A program made the translations under genes and the position numbers. From positions 682,001-746,000 of the forward strand of contig NZ_CP067225.1 in the NCBI RefSeq assembly GCF_016617715.1: 64,000 nt of DNA, in the 5' to 3' direction. Below, in pieces: positions 62,207 through 64,000 of this stretch. Within the stretch, counting starts at the first letter, position 1, and each line of letters begins with the position of its first letter. This DNA is from Paracoccus sp. MC1862 (lineage in GTDB: Bacteria; Pseudomonadota; Alphaproteobacteria; Rhodobacterales; Rhodobacteraceae). A model generated the notes under the pieces. It was not told the DNA's origin. It saw nothing but the letters and a program-made list of their open reading frames with translations, and made no database searches.

Positions 62207-64000
62207 ATGGTCGCGACACGCAACGGGATTCTGGCGGCGGTTCTGTCTTTGGTGGCGACGCTGGCCGTCGCGCAAGGCGAGGCCACCGGGCCAACCATCG
62301 TTTCCCATGGTGTCGGCACCTTTGACGCGATCCGCCTGCCTGCCGATTTCGCGCATCTCGCTTACGTCAACCCCGACGCGCCGAAAGGCGGCGAGATCAG
62401 CGAATGGGCGGCGGGAGGCTTCGACAGCTACAACCCCTTCACCGTCAAGGGCCGCGGCGCGGCGCTGTCCACCGTCATGCTGGAAAGCCTGCTGGAGGGC
62501 ACCGCCGATGAGATCGGGACCGCCTACTGCCTGCTCTGCGAAACGATCGAATATCCGGAAAGCCGCGACTGGGCGATCTTCACCCTGCGCGAGGGTGTGC
62601 GCTTTTCCGACGGCACGCCCATGTCCTCGGGTGACGTGCTGTTTTCCTATGAGACGCTGCGTGACAAGGGGCTGTCGTCCTTCCGCGCGGTGATCGTGCA
62701 GATGGTCGCGCAGGCCGAGGTGCTGGACGACCGCCGCATCCGCTTCACCTTCACGCCCGACTATCCGCGCCGCGACGTGATTCAGGCGGTGGGCGGGCTT
62801 CCGGTCTTTTCCAAGTCCGATTTCGACGCGAACAACCGCGACATCGCCGAAAGTTCGAACCTTCCTTATGTCGGCTCGGGCCCCTACATGTTCGACAGCG
62901 CCGACATCGGCCGTTCCGTCAGTTGGAAGCGCAACCCCGACTACTGGGGTGAAGGGCTGCCGATCAACCGGGGCCGCCACAACTTCGACCGCATCCGCAT
63001 CGAGTATTTCGGCGACTACGATTCAGCCTTCGAGGCGTTCAAGGCCGGGGCCTATACCTTCCGCAACGAGGCGTCCTCGATCCATTGGGCGACGCGCTAC
63101 GACTTTCCGTCCTTCACCAACGGCTGGGTGAAGAAGGAAGAGCTGGAGGACGGCAACATCGCCAGCGGCCAAGCCTGGGCCATCAACCTGCGCCGCCCGC
63201 AGTTCCAGGACCCGCGCGTGCGGCAGGCGATCGGGATGGTCTTCAACTTCGAATGGTCGAACGCGACGCTGTTCTACGGCCTTTACGAACGCATCACGAG
63301 CTTCTGGGACAACAGCCCGCTGAAAGCCACGGGCCTGCCCAGTCAGGCCGAGCTTGCCCTGCTGGAACCTTTGCGCGCCGACCTGCCCGAGCAGGTCTTC
63401 ACCGAGGAGGCCGCCGTTCCCCCCATCAGCGGCGAGCGCCAGATGGACCGCGGCAACCTGCGCCGCGCGGCCGCCTTGCTGGGCGGGGCGGGCTGGACGA
63501 TCCCCGAAGGCAGCCGCGACGGCATCCGCCGCAACGCGCAAGGCCAGCCCCTGCGGGTGCAGATACTCAACGATTCGCAGACCTTCGACCGGGTGATCAA
63601 CCCGTGGGTCGAAAACCTGCGGACCCTCGGGGTGGATGCGGTGAACGAGCGGGTGGACGACGCGCAGCTTGAGGATCGCCGCCGCAACCACGATTTCGAC
63701 GTGATCACCGCGCAACTGGGGCAGGACCCGATCCCCGGCTCGGGGCTGCAGCAGTATTTCGGCTCGAACTCGACCGACGACGTGTTCAACGTCATGGGGC
63801 TGGCGAATCCGGCGGTGGACCGGCTGATCTCGCATATCGAGGGCGCCACTACGCAGGAGGAACTGAACACCGGCGTCCATGCGCTCGACCGCAGCCTGCG
63901 GGCGATGTATTTCTGGGTGCCGCAGTGGTTCAAGGGCAAGCACACCGTTGCCTACTGGGACATGTTCGGCCACCCCGAGACGATGCCTCCTTACGCGCTG
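62207..64000 (+). CDS. YejA-type extracellular solute-binding protein (family 5), 3'-truncated
   Basis: Open to the last base of the window, so the C-terminus is missing; 598 codons are seen. A signal peptide (about 1-22) precedes the SBP_bac_5 fold. Features are AYVNPDAPKGGEISEWAAG, LLEGTADEIGTAYCLLCETIEYP, VRFSDGTPMSSGDVLFSYE, GSGPYMFDSADIGRSV and FWVPQWFKGKHTVAYWD. These match YejA, the binding protein of the microcin C/oligopeptide importer YejABEF. ABC membrane and ATPase genes would be expected downstream. AAAGGGAG precedes ATG 62207. Confidence 0.9.
   Translation, partial: MVATRNGILAAVLSLVATLAVAQGEATGPTIVSHGVGTFDAIRLPADFAHLAYVNPDAPKGGEISEWAAGGFDSYNPFTVKGRGAALSTVMLESLLEGTADEIGTAYCLLCETIEYPESRDWAIFTLREGVRFSDGTPMSSGDVLFSYETLRDKGLSSFRAVIVQMVAQAEVLDDRRIRFTFTPDYPRRDVIQAVGGLPVFSKSDFDANNRDIAESSNLPYVGSGPYMFDSADIGRSVSWKRNPDYWGEGLPINRGRHNFDRIRIEYFGDYDSAFEAFKAGAYTFRNEASSIHWATRYDFPSFTNGWVKKEELEDGNIASGQAWAINLRRPQFQDPRVRQAIGMVFNFEWSNATLFYGLYERITSFWDNSPLKATGLPSQAELALLEPLRADLPEQVFTEEAAVPPISGERQMDRGNLRRAAALLGGAGWTIPEGSRDGIRRNAQGQPLRVQILNDSQTFDRVINPWVENLRTLGVDAVNERVDDAQLEDRRRNHDFDVITAQLGQDPIPGSGLQQYFGSNSTDDVFNVMGLANPAVDRLISHIEGATTQEELNTGVHALDRSLRAMYFWVPQWFKGKHTVAYWDMFGHPETMPPYAL

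Overview
The window is a 64 kb piece of GC-rich alphaproteobacterial chromosome, most likely from Paracoccus or a close Rhodobacteraceae relative. Four things point that way: a membrane-anchored cytochrome c552 of the CycM type, a bacterial NDUFS4-like complex I subunit, a large B12-dependent ribonucleotide reductase, and the gene order nuoN-birA-coaX-RNase J. Most of it is ordinary core genome. There is no insertion sequence, CRISPR array, prophage or rRNA operon.

Layout. 1-6.3 kb (+): end of the nuo operon, biotin ligase, type III pantothenate kinase, RNase J, TrmB and a class II EPSP synthase. 6.5-10.9 kb (-): propionyl-CoA synthetase PrpE and malic enzyme MaeB. 11-18.5 kb: pyrimidine salvage (cdd, upp), a SPOR protein, D-aminoacyl-tRNA deacylase, a GapR-like protein, tRNA-Thr, an M19 dipeptidase, an orphan ParA and a methyltransferase. 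18.5-22.6 kb: uvrB, periplasmic Cu/Zn SOD, the NDUFS4-like gene and a GNAT enzyme. 22.6-24.6 kb: tRNA-Arg followed at once by a low-GC two-gene islet for a pyruvyl transferase-like and a glycosyltransferase-like protein, the clearest sign of transfer here. 24.6-30 kb: Bax inhibitor-1 protein, quinone reductase, XRE regulator, histidinol-phosphatase-like enzyme, MgtE and 5-formyl-THF cyclo-ligase. 30-36.5 kb: nrdJ with a structured leader and candidate NrdR boxes, a small frameshifted gene, formate-THF ligase and a short IMPACT-family protein.

36.7-47.4 kb is a leucine/isovalerate catabolic cluster: isovaleryl-CoA dehydrogenase, both methylcrotonyl-CoA carboxylase subunits, methylglutaconyl-CoA hydratase, HMG-CoA lyase and an acyl-CoA synthetase. 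Embedded in it are two LprI-like secreted proteins, an OmpW-like porin on the other strand under a near-perfect FNR-type box, a molybdate-binding Mop protein and a GST. 48.2-52.6 kb encodes glycolate oxidase GlcDEF with a small upstream ORF and a VOC protein. 52.7-57.8 kb holds hsp20 (candidate heat-shock promoter), a thioesterase, the recR-ybaB-dnaX operon and nudC. 57.9-64 kb holds a lipoprotein, a uracil/xanthine permease, the SRP RNA gene, an SRPBCC protein, prephenate dehydratase, cycM, and a YejA-type peptide-binding protein that runs off the end.

The points most worth following are: a dispersed palindromic repeat, one copy of which is translated in frame inside glcE; a conserved-looking small gene broken or recoded at an A8 run; the tRNA-flanking islet; TTTGCAAA motifs upstream of prpE; and the promoter-leader architecture of nrdJ. 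All functional calls rest on reading translated sequence and family knowledge; no database search was run.
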